NCBI GenBank assembly: GCA_963725645.1
Contig: CAVRZD010000006.1
Span: forward strand, 248,001 to 312,000
Length of the DNA stretch: 64,000 bases
Source: JALYZC01 sp963725645
Lineage (GTDB): Bacteria > Actinomycetota > Thermoleophilia > Solirubrobacterales > Solirubrobacteraceae
Reading direction: 5' to 3'
A program made the position numbers and the translations under genes. Positions 1-8,176 of this stretch are shown here, in pieces. Below the pieces are notes generated by a model. It was not told the DNA's origin and ran no database searches. It saw nothing but the letters and a program-made list of their open reading frames with translations. Within the stretch, counting starts at the first letter, position 1. Every line of letters starts with the position of its first letter.

Positions 1-267
1 GATCTCCCCGCCGCCGATCGAATGGTTCTCGGTTCGCCCGCCCACCCGGCCGTCGGCCTCCAGAACCACCACCGACCGCCTGGCCCGGACGAGCGCCCGG
101 GCGGCCGTGAGGCCGGCCAGCCCCGCGCCGACGATCGCGACGTCGACGCGTCGTGTTGCCAGTCGCGGTGACGACCGAGCCCGCGCGGCCGACGGCAGCG
201 CGGAGACCACGCCCGCCGCCGTGGCGCCGCCGATCAACTGGCGGCGCGTGATCGATCGCTTGCCCAT
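1..267 (-). CDS. Tat-exported flavin monoamine oxidase-like protein, N-terminal part
   Basis: Only the first 89 codons lie in the window; the gene runs off the left edge. The ATG at 267 opens a twin-arginine signal (ITRRQLIGG, followed by a short hydrophobic stretch ending ALPSAARA). Near residue 43 comes a classic Rossmann dinucleotide-binding motif, VAIVGAGLAGLTAAR, then VLEADGRVGGR about 30 residues later, the pattern of the FAD-containing amine oxidase/phytoene desaturase family. The protein is probably exported folded with FAD bound and oxidises an amine or related substrate. The substrate cannot be told because the catalytic half is missing. Confidence 0.82.
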   Translation of the reverse strand, partial: MGKRSITRRQLIGGATAAGVVSALPSAARARSSPRLATRRVDVAIVGAGLAGLTAARALVRARRSVVVLEADGRVGGRTENHSIGGGEI

Positions 268-423
268 GGCCCGCGAGGCTCCCACCCCGGGCCCATCGCG
301 CCATCCGGGGAACCCGGCGCACCGGCTGCGCGCCGCTACCAACCGCGAGCCGTAGTTTGGTCGGATGGCGGCAGCCGCGCCGGGAGGGAAGCTTGTTTGC
401 TGTTTCAGAGAGGAGGAGGAGCG

Positions 424-1125
424 ATGTCCGAGACACCGGTGCTCGTCGTCGGAGCGACCGGTCGCACCGGCCGCCTCCTGGTTGACCGCCTGCTCGAAGG
501 CGGCATTTCCGTCGCGGCGCTGGTCCGCGATCCCGCCAAGGCTCGCGAGGTTCTCCCTGCGGAGGTACCGCAGTTCGTCGGCGACGTTCGTCACGGCGAC
601 ACGCTGACGGAGCCGTTGACCGGCGTGCGGGCCATGATCGTCGCGACCTGCGGCGGCCCGGAGCGCGAGAACGACTCGGAGGTCGTCGACTACCACGGCA
701 CGCGCAGCCTCATCGCGCGGGCGGCCGCGGCGGAGGTCGAGCTCGTGGTGTTCGTCTCCACGATCCACGCCAGCCGCCCGGAGCACTACCAGGATGTGGA
801 GCCGACGAGCCTGGGGTGGAAGGCGAGGGCCGAGGAGGTCATACGGAGCGCCGGCATTCCCTACTGCATCGTCCGCTCCGGTTGGCTCACGGACGGAGCC
901 GGCGGCGAGCCGCTGGCCGTGTCGCAGGGCGACAGGATCGAAGGCCGCATCTCGCGGGCGGACCTCGCCGACGTCTGCAGCCAACTGCTGGCCTTGCCGG
1001 AGGCACGCGGCAAGACGTTCGAGGTGGTCGCGGCGCACGCGGGGCCGCGGTCGAACCTTGCATCCGAGATCGCCGCCCTGGCGCCCGACAGCGAGCTCGA
1101 ACCTGCCCTGCACCGCGGGACCTGA
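424..1125 (+). CDS. NAD(P)-binding NmrA-like/SDR family protein
   Basis: This 233-aa cytosolic protein starts at the ATG at 424, behind a strong GAGGAGGAGG Shine-Dalgarno; an in-frame upstream start at 397 would place the ribosome site inside the gene. The N-terminus carries the atypical short-chain dehydrogenase motif VVGATGRTGRLLVDRLL, followed by VFVSTIHASRP and a SGWLTDGAGG segment. This is typical of NmrA/YwnB-like NAD(P)H-binding proteins, which act as reductases or redox sensors. There is no clear YxxxK catalytic pair, so enzymatic activity is uncertain. It stands alone, convergent with the next gene. Confidence 0.85.
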   Translation: MSETPVLVVGATGRTGRLLVDRLLEGGISVAALVRDPAKAREVLPAEVPQFVGDVRHGDTLTEPLTGVRAMIVATCGGPERENDSEVVDYHGTRSLIARAAAAEVELVVFVSTIHASRPEHYQDVEPTSLGWKARAEEVIRSAGIPYCIVRSGWLTDGAGGEPLAVSQGDRIEGRISRADLADVCSQLLALPEARGKTFEVVAAHAGPRSNLASEIAALAPDSELEPALHRGT

Positions 1126-1127
1126 AC

Positions 1128-1421
1128 CTAGGCCGACTCCCCTCCGCCCCGCTTCGCCGCCCAGTCCCGCTTCGCCTCGCGCTCCATGAGATCGAGGCGC
1201 GCGTAGTAGTCGGGGAACTCCTTCATGTGCGCGAGCGCGATCTTGCCGGTGACGATCGGGTCGTCGCCGGTCACGTCCGTCTGGGGATCGTGGCTGCCGT
1301 GCTCGAACTCGACGTCCATGCCCGCCCGGAACTGCTCGAGGTCGAAGCGATCCCAGTCGACCCCGATCTCGTCACCGACGCGCTTGGCTTCCTCGGGGGT
1401 GGTGCGGCGCGGTTCGCCCAT
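1128..1421 (-). CDS. DUF5661-like small protein
   Basis: This 97-aa soluble acidic protein has no signal peptide. It begins with EEAKRVGDEIGVDWDRFDLEQF and contains HGSHDPQTDVTGDDPIVTGK and HMKEFPDYYARLDLMEREA, which I recognise as the conserved layout of DUF5661-type proteins of unknown function. A TAGGCT hexamer at 1430-1435 sits 8 nt before the ATG and no Shine-Dalgarno is visible, so the transcript is probably leaderless. It lies downstream of and co-directional with the acyl-CoA dehydrogenase gene, 33 nt apart, but with its own promoter. Confidence 0.8.
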   Translation of the reverse strand: MGEPRRTTPEEAKRVGDEIGVDWDRFDLEQFRAGMDVEFEHGSHDPQTDVTGDDPIVTGKIALAHMKEFPDYYARLDLMEREAKRDWAAKRGGGESA

Positions 1422-1429
1422 GTCCCGTC

Positions 1430-1435
1430 AGCCTA
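1430..1435 (-). promoter_or_regulatory. Predicted -10 box (TAGGCT) of the DUF5661-like gene
   Basis: TAGGCT on the minus strand ends 8 nt before the ATG at 1421, predicting a leader of only one or two nt. No convincing -35 was seen. Confidence 0.4.
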
Positions 1436-1454
1436 CTCGCGAATCCCGGACGCG

Positions 1455-2651
1455 TCAGCCCGCGAGCAGCGCGCGGGACACGACCAGCCGCTGGATCTCG
1501 TTGGTCCCCTCCCAGATCTGGTAGAGCTTGGCGTCGCGGTACCACTTCTCGACCGGATGGTCGCGCACGTAGCCGTGGCCCCCGAGGATCTGGATCGCCT
1601 CGGTACAGCAGCGCACCGCGACGTCGGCGGTGAGGCACTTGGCCATCGAGCCCTCGGCCAGGCTCAGCGGGCGTCCCGTCGTGGCCAGCCACCCGGCGCG
1701 CCAGAGGAGCGCTCGCGCCGCCTCGATCTCGATCGCCATGTCGGCGAGCTTGAAGGCGACCGCCTGATGGCGGGCGATCGGTACGCCGAACGTTCGGCGC
1801 TCCCGCGCGTAGTCGCGTGCGTACTCGAAGGCGGCGCGCGCGATCCCGAGCGCCGCGGCGGCGAACGTCATCCGCGAGTACTGCAGCAGCGTCAGCGCCT
1901 GCGCTGCGCCCGACAGCTCCTCGTCGCGCCCGCCTCGCAGGGCCGGCGCCGTGGGCGTCGCGGCGAGGCGGTTCTCGAGCGGCACGCGGCAGCCGTCGAG
2001 CACGACCTCGGCGGTGTGCGACGCGCGCATGCCGAGCTTGCGCTCCTTGCGGCCCATCGACAGCCCTGGCGTGTCGCGCTCGACGATGAAGGCCGCCATC
2101 CCGGTCTCCTGTTCGGCGCGCGCGAAGACGATGTGCACCTCGGCGATCCCGCCGTTGGTGATGAACTGCTTGCGGCCGTCGAGCACCCACTCGTCGCCGT
2201 CGCGGCGCGCCGTGGTCGCGATCGCGGCGATGTCCGAGCCCGCCTCGGGCTCGGTCAGGCAGAGCGCGCCGAGCCGCACCTCGTCGGGGTCGCAGAACCT
2301 CGGCAGGTGACGGCGGCGCTGTTCCTCGGTGCCGAAGGCGAGGATCGGCCCGGCGGCGTAGGTGCTCGACGTGATCTCGGTGGCGATCGCCGCGCACCCC
2401 CAGGCCAGCTCCTCGGTCACCACGAAGTTCGTGATCCCCACGATCCCGTCCGCGACGCCGCCGCCCCCGTACTCCTCCGGCAGGCCGTAGCTGAGCAGAC
2501 CGATCTCGGCCGCCTTGCGCAACACCGGCCACGCCATCTCCTCACGCTCGTCGTAGCCGGCCGCGACCGGGCGGATCTCGCGCCGTGCGAAATCCCGCGC
2601 CAGCTGTTGGATCTCGCGCTGCTCGTCGGTCAGCGAGAAGTCGACCGCCAC
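1455..2651 (-). CDS. Acyl-CoA dehydrogenase
   Basis: This 398-aa flavoenzyme introduces the alpha-beta double bond into acyl-CoA thioesters (fatty acid or branched-chain degradation) and passes electrons to ETF. It has the full family layout: N-terminal helical domain (DFSLTDEQREIQQLARDFA), the LCLTEPEAGSD FAD/substrate motif, WVLDGRKQFITNG, the R-rich ARDYARERRTFG segment, and the C-terminal IWEGTNEIQRLVVSR that usually carries the catalytic glutamate. Length is normal. The start is GTG at 2651, 6 nt after a TACGGT box, with no Shine-Dalgarno. No ETF or thiolase gene is adjacent, so substrate chain length is unknown. Confidence 0.95.
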   Translation of the reverse strand: MAVDFSLTDEQREIQQLARDFARREIRPVAAGYDEREEMAWPVLRKAAEIGLLSYGLPEEYGGGGVADGIVGITNFVVTEELAWGCAAIATEITSSTYAAGPILAFGTEEQRRRHLPRFCDPDEVRLGALCLTEPEAGSDIAAIATTARRDGDEWVLDGRKQFITNGGIAEVHIVFARAEQETGMAAFIVERDTPGLSMGRKERKLGMRASHTAEVVLDGCRVPLENRLAATPTAPALRGGRDEELSGAAQALTLLQYSRMTFAAAALGIARAAFEYARDYARERRTFGVPIARHQAVAFKLADMAIEIEAARALLWRAGWLATTGRPLSLAEGSMAKCLTADVAVRCCTEAIQILGGHGYVRDHPVEKWYRDAKLYQIWEGTNEIQRLVVSRALLAG

Positions 2652-2657
2652 GGCGGG

Positions 2658-2663
2658 ACCGTA
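2658..2663 (-). promoter_or_regulatory. Predicted -10 box (TACGGT) of the acyl-CoA dehydrogenase gene
   Basis: TACGGT on the minus strand ends exactly 6 nt before the GTG start at 2651, the spacing expected for a leaderless mRNA. Confidence 0.4.
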
Positions 2664-2773
2664 CTGGTCGGCGCCGGCGGCGCGGCACCGTGAGGGCTAC
2701 TGACGCCGGTGGGAGAGTCTGCGGATGCGCGCCGTGCACCGCCGGACTACGGTCCAGGGGTGGAGGTAACGAC

Positions 2774-4162
2774 ATGAGCAAGCAGTTGATGGGCAGCGCC
2801 GACGCGGCCTGGCTGCACATGGACCGGCCGACCAACCTGATGGTCGTCAATGGCCTTCTGTGGTTCGACGAGCCGCTTGACCACGAGCGGGCCGCGGACA
2901 CCATTCGCGAGCGCATGGTCGAGCGGTTCCCGCGCTTCCGCCAGCGCGTCGTCGAACCGCGCCTGGGCGTGGGCGTCCCCTACTGGGAGGACCACGAGGC
3001 GTTCGACCTCGACCTCCACCTGCACCATCTCGCCCTCCCGGCGCCGGGCGATCGCGAGGCGCTGCAGCGCCTGGCCAGCGAGCTGGTCATCACGCCGCTG
3101 GATCCGTCGCGGCCGCTCTGGGACATGTACATCGTGGACGGCTACGGCTCGGGCAGCGCACTGATCGCGCGGATGCACCACTGCATCGCCGACGGCATTG
3201 CCCTGGCCCGCGTTCTTCTGTCCCTGACCGACGAGGAGCCCGGCGCGGAGCTGGCGGCTCCCGAGCACCGCGCGGGCCGCGGGATCGTGGATCGCGTGAC
3301 CGCCCCGGTCGCCTCGGCGGCCCACCTGGCGGGCGCCGCGCTGCACGAGGGCCTCGAGCTGGTGGCGCATCCTCGCTCGGAGCTGTCCGGGCGCGTCGGC
3401 GACGCCGTCGCCAACGGCCGCGCGCTCCAGAAGCTGCTCCTGACCCAGCCGGACACGCACACGCCGTTGAAGGGCGAGCCGGGCGTCGCGCGCCGCCTGG
3501 CGTGGTCCGACGACATCTCGCTCGACGAGGTCAAGCGCCTGGGCCACGCGACGGGGACGACGGTGAACGACGTCCTCGTGACGGCCATGGCGGGCGCCCT
3601 GCGCGGCTACCTCATGCGCCACGACAGCCTGGTCGACGAGATCCGGGTCATGGTCCCGTTCAACCTGCGCCCGCTCGACCAGCCCCTCCCGCGCGAGCTC
3701 GGCAACCGGTTCGGTCTCGTCGAGCTCGACCTGCCGGTGGGCATCGCCAGTCGCCGGGAGCGCCTCGCGGAGGTGCACCGCCGCATGGACGAGATCAAGC
3801 ACTCGCCGGAGGGGGCCGTGTCGTACGGGGTCCTTGGCCTGATCGGGCTGGCGCCGCGGGCGGTCGAGCGGCGCTTCGTCAACGCGATGTCCAACGTGGA
3901 GACCGCGGTGTTGACCAACGTCCCGGGCCCGCGCCGGCCCGTCTACTTCGCCGACACGAAGGTCGCCGGCGTGCTGGCGTGGGTTCCCACGGGCGGTCGC
4001 ATCGGCATCGGCATCAGCATCTTCAGCTACGACGGCACGGTCACCGTCGGACTGCAGGCGGCCGCCAGCCTCGTCCCGGATCCCGACGCGATCATCGCGG
4101 GCTTCGGCAGGGAGCTGAAGGCGCTCGGGCGGCTCAAGCAGAGCGCCCGTGCGCGTCCGTGA
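2774..4162 (+). CDS. Wax ester synthase/diacylglycerol O-acyltransferase (WS/DGAT)
   Basis: This 462-aa enzyme transfers an acyl group from acyl-CoA to diacylglycerol or a fatty alcohol, producing storage triacylglycerol or wax ester at the membrane or lipid-droplet surface. The catalytic HHxxxDG motif is present as HHCIADG at residues 135-141. Other family marks are PLDPSRPLWDMYIVDG just before it, VNDVLVTAMAGALRGYL, the NVPGP block (VLTNVPGPRRPVYF) and a GGRIGIGISIFSYDG end block. The ATG at 2774 has a GGAGG-type site, and a TACGGT box lies at 2748-2753. It diverges from the acyl-CoA dehydrogenase gene, pairing lipid synthesis with breakdown. Its 3' end overlaps the convergent glycosyltransferase gene by 29 bp. 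Confidence 0.95.
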   Translation: MSKQLMGSADAAWLHMDRPTNLMVVNGLLWFDEPLDHERAADTIRERMVERFPRFRQRVVEPRLGVGVPYWEDHEAFDLDLHLHHLALPAPGDREALQRLASELVITPLDPSRPLWDMYIVDGYGSGSALIARMHHCIADGIALARVLLSLTDEEPGAELAAPEHRAGRGIVDRVTAPVASAAHLAGAALHEGLELVAHPRSELSGRVGDAVANGRALQKLLLTQPDTHTPLKGEPGVARRLAWSDDISLDEVKRLGHATGTTVNDVLVTAMAGALRGYLMRHDSLVDEIRVMVPFNLRPLDQPLPRELGNRFGLVELDLPVGIASRRERLAEVHRRMDEIKHSPEGAVSYGVLGLIGLAPRAVERRFVNAMSNVETAVLTNVPGPRRPVYFADTKVAGVLAWVPTGGRIGIGISIFSYDGTVTVGLQAAASLVPDPDAIIAGFGRELKALGRLKQSARARP

Positions 4163-5543
4163 CCGCGCGCCCTTCCGCCGCCGACTCCAACACCGCGGCC
4201 AGCCGGCCGGCGATGGACCCCCACTGGAAGCGCTCCAGGACGCTCTGGCGTGCCCGCTCGCCCCGGCGGGCGCGCTCCGCGGGCCGGTTGACGGCCTCCA
4301 CGATCGCCTCGGCGAGCGCCGACTCGTCGTCGGGCGGCACCAGCCAGCCGGTCTCGCCGTCCTGCACGATCCTGGCTGGGCCGAACGCGTCGACGGCGAT
4401 GGCCGGCAGGCCGCACGCCATCCCCTCGACGAGCACCTGGCCGAACTGCTCGCACACCGACGGGAGCACGACCACGTCCGCGCCGGAGAGCAGCTGGGCG
4501 AGCTCCGGCTGGTTCTGCCAGCCGGCGAGGAACACGTCGGGTACCCGCTCGGACTCGACGGTCTCGATCGGGTGCTCGCCCTCCCACTCGCCGGGGTGGC
4601 CGCCGACGATCACGAGCGGGCTGCGCGCCCGCAGGCGCGGCCGCGCGCTGGCGTAGGCGCGGATCAGCAGGCCGAGCCGCTTGACCTCGGTGAAGCGGCC
4701 GGCGTAGAGCAGGACTGGACCGTCGGCGAAGGCCGCGAGGTCCTCCTCGCGATACCGGACGCTGCCGGGCGGCCGCCCCGGTCGCCATCCGCGCGGCGCC
4801 TCGACGAGGTGCCGTCGCCAGAGCGCGACCCGGTCGAGCTCCACGCGCCTGAACACACTCGGGTCCAGGCCGTTGGGCAGCTCCACGAGCCGGTCCTCCT
4901 CGACGCCCAGCGCCGTCACCACGCGTTGCGTGCTGCCCGGCGAGACGAGCAGTCGCCTGCACCTCGCCGCCCACCCGCGCATCCGCTCCGCCCATCGCTC
5001 GGCGTGCGTCCACTCCGCCGGCGCGCCGGAGGCGATCCGCTCGAGCATCAGGAGCTCGGTGCCGTGCAGATGGCCGACCACGGGCACCTCGGGCGCCACC
5101 CGGGACGCCGCCTCGTGAAGCGGTGTGAGGTGGTGGAGCCAGAGCACGTCGGCCGACGCCGCGGACGCGCGCTCCAGTGCCGCGCCCCAGGCGCGAACCT
5201 GGCGCTCGTAGGCGAGGTCGTCCAGCTCGGCGAACACCGGGTCCGGCGCTCCCGGCCGACTCTCGAACGAGGGCTGCATCGGTGCCGTGCCCTCCGGACC
5301 GTCGAATCGCAGCGGGTCTCCACTCCGGAGGGCCGGCGTGAAGTCGACCGCCTCGACGTCGAGGCCCGCGTAGAACTCCCGCGCGTCACCGTCGGGGCCG
5401 AGGTCGCTGCGAGAGCCCGACACGATCGTGACGACCCAGTCACGGCCGACGAGCTCGTGCGCCAGCGCGCGGGTCACGTGGGCGGACCCGCCACGAGGGA
5501 AGAACAACGTGCCGCTGACCACGCGGCGGTGCGGAGAAGCCAC
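4134..5543 (-). CDS. GT4-family glycosyltransferase
   Basis: This 469-aa protein has the GT-B fold of family 4 retaining glycosyltransferases. The N-terminal half opens with a GGSAHVTRALAHEL donor-binding loop. The C-terminal half has VLLYAGRFTEVKRLGLLIRAYA, VFLAGWQNQPELAQLLSGADVVVLPSVCEQFGQVLVEGMACGLPAIAVDAFG (the E-x7-E region) and DGETGWLVPPDDESALAEAI. It likely adds a sugar from a nucleotide-sugar to a cell-surface glycan or glycolipid. The start is GTG at 5543, 6 nt after a TAGTCT hexamer that overlaps the stop codon of the upstream phosphodiester glycosidase gene (9-nt gap), so the two are probably transcribed together as well. Confidence 0.92.
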   Translation of the reverse strand: MASPHRRVVSGTLFFPRGGSAHVTRALAHELVGRDWVVTIVSGSRSDLGPDGDAREFYAGLDVEAVDFTPALRSGDPLRFDGPEGTAPMQPSFESRPGAPDPVFAELDDLAYERQVRAWGAALERASAASADVLWLHHLTPLHEAASRVAPEVPVVGHLHGTELLMLERIASGAPAEWTHAERWAERMRGWAARCRRLLVSPGSTQRVVTALGVEEDRLVELPNGLDPSVFRRVELDRVALWRRHLVEAPRGWRPGRPPGSVRYREEDLAAFADGPVLLYAGRFTEVKRLGLLIRAYASARPRLRARSPLVIVGGHPGEWEGEHPIETVESERVPDVFLAGWQNQPELAQLLSGADVVVLPSVCEQFGQVLVEGMACGLPAIAVDAFGPARIVQDGETGWLVPPDDESALAEAIVEAVNRPAERARRGERARQSVLERFQWGSIAGRLAAVLESAAEGRAVTDAHGRSA

Positions 5544-5552
5544 CCGTCCAGA

Positions 5553-6356
5553 CTAGTGCAGGTAACCGCCCGCGCGGCTCCGGCGGGGCTCGAAGGCCAG
5601 CGCGGTGGCGACCGGGCGGCCGCCGAGCAGCTCGATGCCGTGCTCCTCGCGAGGTCGGTTGACGAGCCGGCCGTCGCAGACGAGCGACGCCGAGCCGCCT
5701 CCGTCGAGGTTGATCGCCGACTCGGCCCCGAGGTCCGCCAGCGCGCGGGCGAACTCCCCGAGCGTCAGGCCGGCTTCGTCCTCGGCGCGTCCCTCGCAGA
5801 CGGCGGCCAGCAGCCGGTCCCCGGCGATTGCCAACGCCGCGCGCGGGTAGCGCCCGATCGTGATGTCGGAGTCGAACTGGCGCGCGCCGGCGGAGAAGCC
5901 CTCGCGGTCGCTGTCGTCCACCGCGCTTGCGCCGCCCGCGACCAGCAGCGGCCCGGCCTGAAGCAGGTCCCCCGGCGGAGCGTCCGCGATCTCGTCTCGA
6001 CGGGCGATGCGCGCCTCGTCGCCGGCAAGGTGCACGCAGGCGCGACGGGCGTCCCAGGGGGCGTCGAACGGCACCGACGGCTGCGGCCGGCCACCGACGC
6101 GCACCTCACCGAGCGGCGTGTCGTCCCGGCGGATGAAGAAGCCGCCCACGATCGCGTCCTCCACACCCTCGGCCCGGCACCAGCCGGCCAGCCGGGCCGC
6201 GCCCGGCAGCACGACCACGCGCGGCCGGATCCGGGCGCGGTCGTAGGCCGCGAGGTGCAGCGTCGTCCGCGCGCCGTCCTCGAGCTCGAGCGGGATTCGC
6301 TCGACGGTCCGCGCGGGCGGCGCAAGCGGCAGCGGAAGACGATCGATCAGGCGCAT
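5553..6356 (-). CDS. Phosphodiester glycosidase (NAGPA-like) family protein
   Basis: This 267-aa protein belongs to the phosphodiester glycosidase family related to the mammalian uncovering enzyme (NAGPA), which cleaves a sugar-phosphodiester bond. The signature is near the C-terminus: LGAESAINLDGGGSASLV, preceded by RYPRAALAIAGDRLLAAVCEGR and GPLLVAGG, in the usual order. No signal peptide is visible, so it may act in the cytoplasm. It lies between a sulfatase and a glycosyltransferase gene on the same strand, which fits a pathway that trims or remodels a sulfated or phosphorylated glycan (inference). Confidence 0.85.
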   Translation of the reverse strand: MRLIDRLPLPLAPPARTVERIPLELEDGARTTLHLAAYDRARIRPRVVVLPGAARLAGWCRAEGVEDAIVGGFFIRRDDTPLGEVRVGGRPQPSVPFDAPWDARRACVHLAGDEARIARRDEIADAPPGDLLQAGPLLVAGGASAVDDSDREGFSAGARQFDSDITIGRYPRAALAIAGDRLLAAVCEGRAEDEAGLTLGEFARALADLGAESAINLDGGGSASLVCDGRLVNRPREEHGIELLGGRPVATALAFEPRRSRAGGYLH

Positions 6357-6461
6357 GTGGGCTGGTTGAAGGCCAGTGAGAGGGCGCCGCCTGTACGGGG
6401 GCGGCGCGGGGGAGATGGCCGAACTACACCACCCCCGGCGGAGGGTTGCGTGAAGAGGCGG

Positions 6462-8159
6462 TTACCGGCCCGCTGACGGCAGCGGTGGCGCGACCGTTGC
6501 GGTTTCCTCGAGGACGACCGCGAGTCGCTCGTGGAGCCGTCGCCGCTCCCGCTCCGCATCCGGCGTCCGGCCGCTGCCCGTCTGCTTGTCGACGAGGTTG
6601 TGGGCCTCGCCTGGGTCGGCCTCGAGGTCGTAGCACTCGTACTCCGGCTGCGCGCGGCCCGACGGGTCGAGGTAGACCGCGTACTTCCAGCGCCGGTCGC
6701 GGATGCAGCGGATCCGGTTGGGTTGGCCGGGGGCTTCCTGGAAGGCCGTGGCGGCCTGGTGGTCGTCGTACGTGAACAGGATGTCGTCGCGGACCGCGTC
6801 TGTCGGGGCGCCGGCGTCGGTGACCGGTCCGAACCCCGCAGGCACCTGCGAGACGGCCTCGATGTCGGGGGCGGCGTGGCGGGCCAGGACGGGCACGAGA
6901 TCCTGTCCGTCGAGCGTCGCTCCGCCGGGATCGGCGCCCGCCAGCGACAGCAGCGTCGGGACAAGATCTACGAGCGACGCCGGTCCCTGGCTCGTCGCGC
7001 CTTCGGGGAACAGCACCGGATTGGAGATCACGAGCGGCACGCGCAGCGTCTCCTCGTAGGCGTTGAACATCTTCTGGCGCAGGCCGCCGTGGGACAGCCC
7101 CAGCTCCCCGTGGTCGGAGAAGCGCGCGATGACCGTCCGGGACCGGAGCGACCCCGGGTCGGAGGCATCGCCCAGTGCGCCGACCACGCGCCCGAGCTTC
7201 TCGTCGACCAGCCGGTGCAGGTACGCATAGAAGTTCACGTAGTCCAGCCGCGCGCGCTCGTCGCGCAGCGCGCCCATGTACGCCACCTGCCCGAGCGAAG
7301 CCAGCGACTGCACGCCCGGCTTGTCGCGCAGGCTCTCGTCGACCGTCGGCGGCAGGCCGACTCCCAGCTCACGGAACTCGGCCGCGTCGTATCCGCCCGC
7401 CTCGTACTGCGCGGGGTAGCCCAGCACGTCGTGCGGGTTGACCAGCGACACGATCAAGCAGAAGGGCTCCGGCAACTCCGCCTGCCCGAGCCATGCCTCG
7501 GCCTGGCGGGTGTAGTCCTCGTCCCAGCCCTCGCCCGACGTTCCCGCGTTGCCGCCGCCGAAGTGCTTGGCCTTCGCATCGCCTCCGGCATCCGGTGGCT
7601 CCCAGCCGGCGAATCCGTAGTCGCGCTGGAGGCGCTCGCCGTCCGCGGGGCCGAACTCTCCGCCCGACACCGCCTTCGACAAATGCCATTTCCCCTTCAG
7701 GACCACCTCGTAGCCCCGGGCGCGCAGCATCCGCGCGATCGTCGGCACTCCCGGCGCGAGCTCGGGCTCGTGTCCGCTCTTCGGCCCCAGTCGCAACGTG
7801 CTGCGAGCAAACGCCCGCGCCAGGCGCCCGCGCGGCGCACCCCCACTCCTCATCAGGTCCCCGGCGGTCCGCAGGACGTCCGGCACGTTGTGGGGGTCCG
7901 GCCAGAGGTCACCGAGGGTCAGCGTCAGCGTCACGCCGTGGCGCGAGGGGAACGTGCCCGTGAAGAACGACGCGCGGCTCGGGGAGCACATGCACGTCGC
8001 GACGAAGGCCTGCTCGAAGCTCACCCCGGTCCGCCGCAGCTCGGCGTCGGTCGGCATCAGGGCATCGAGCCATCCCGGCTCGGTCGGCCAGTGCATCGGT
8101 GCGCGCTGTTGATCTGTGATCAGCAGCAGCAGGTTGGGAGGACGAGGGGGTCCGGTCAC
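6462..8159 (-). CDS. Type I sulfatase family protein
   Basis: This 565-aa hydrolase has the N-terminal metal-binding NLLLLITDQQR strand and the sulfatase signature C58-S-P-S-R62 (CMCSPSRASFFTGTFPSRHG). The cysteine is the residue converted to formylglycine in active type I sulfatases. Downstream are VVLKGKWHLSK, SRTVIARFSDHGELGLSHG (metal-binding Asp/His) and a C-terminal YECYDLEADPGEAHNL block. No signal peptide is seen. No formylglycine-generating enzyme lies in the window. The GTG at 8159 is preceded by TAGCGT at 8169-8174. The upstream secreted-protein gene ends 17 nt away. Confidence 0.92.
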   Translation of the reverse strand: MTGPPRPPNLLLLITDQQRAPMHWPTEPGWLDALMPTDAELRRTGVSFEQAFVATCMCSPSRASFFTGTFPSRHGVTLTLTLGDLWPDPHNVPDVLRTAGDLMRSGGAPRGRLARAFARSTLRLGPKSGHEPELAPGVPTIARMLRARGYEVVLKGKWHLSKAVSGGEFGPADGERLQRDYGFAGWEPPDAGGDAKAKHFGGGNAGTSGEGWDEDYTRQAEAWLGQAELPEPFCLIVSLVNPHDVLGYPAQYEAGGYDAAEFRELGVGLPPTVDESLRDKPGVQSLASLGQVAYMGALRDERARLDYVNFYAYLHRLVDEKLGRVVGALGDASDPGSLRSRTVIARFSDHGELGLSHGGLRQKMFNAYEETLRVPLVISNPVLFPEGATSQGPASLVDLVPTLLSLAGADPGGATLDGQDLVPVLARHAAPDIEAVSQVPAGFGPVTDAGAPTDAVRDDILFTYDDHQAATAFQEAPGQPNRIRCIRDRRWKYAVYLDPSGRAQPEYECYDLEADPGEAHNLVDKQTGSGRTPDAERERRRLHERLAVVLEETATVAPPLPSAGR

Positions 8160-8176
8160 CGGGGACGCACGCTACG

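Noticed and set aside
816..2693. 625-codon plus-strand open reading
   Set aside because: It is a shadow of the acyl-CoA dehydrogenase on the other strand, with no conserved segment.
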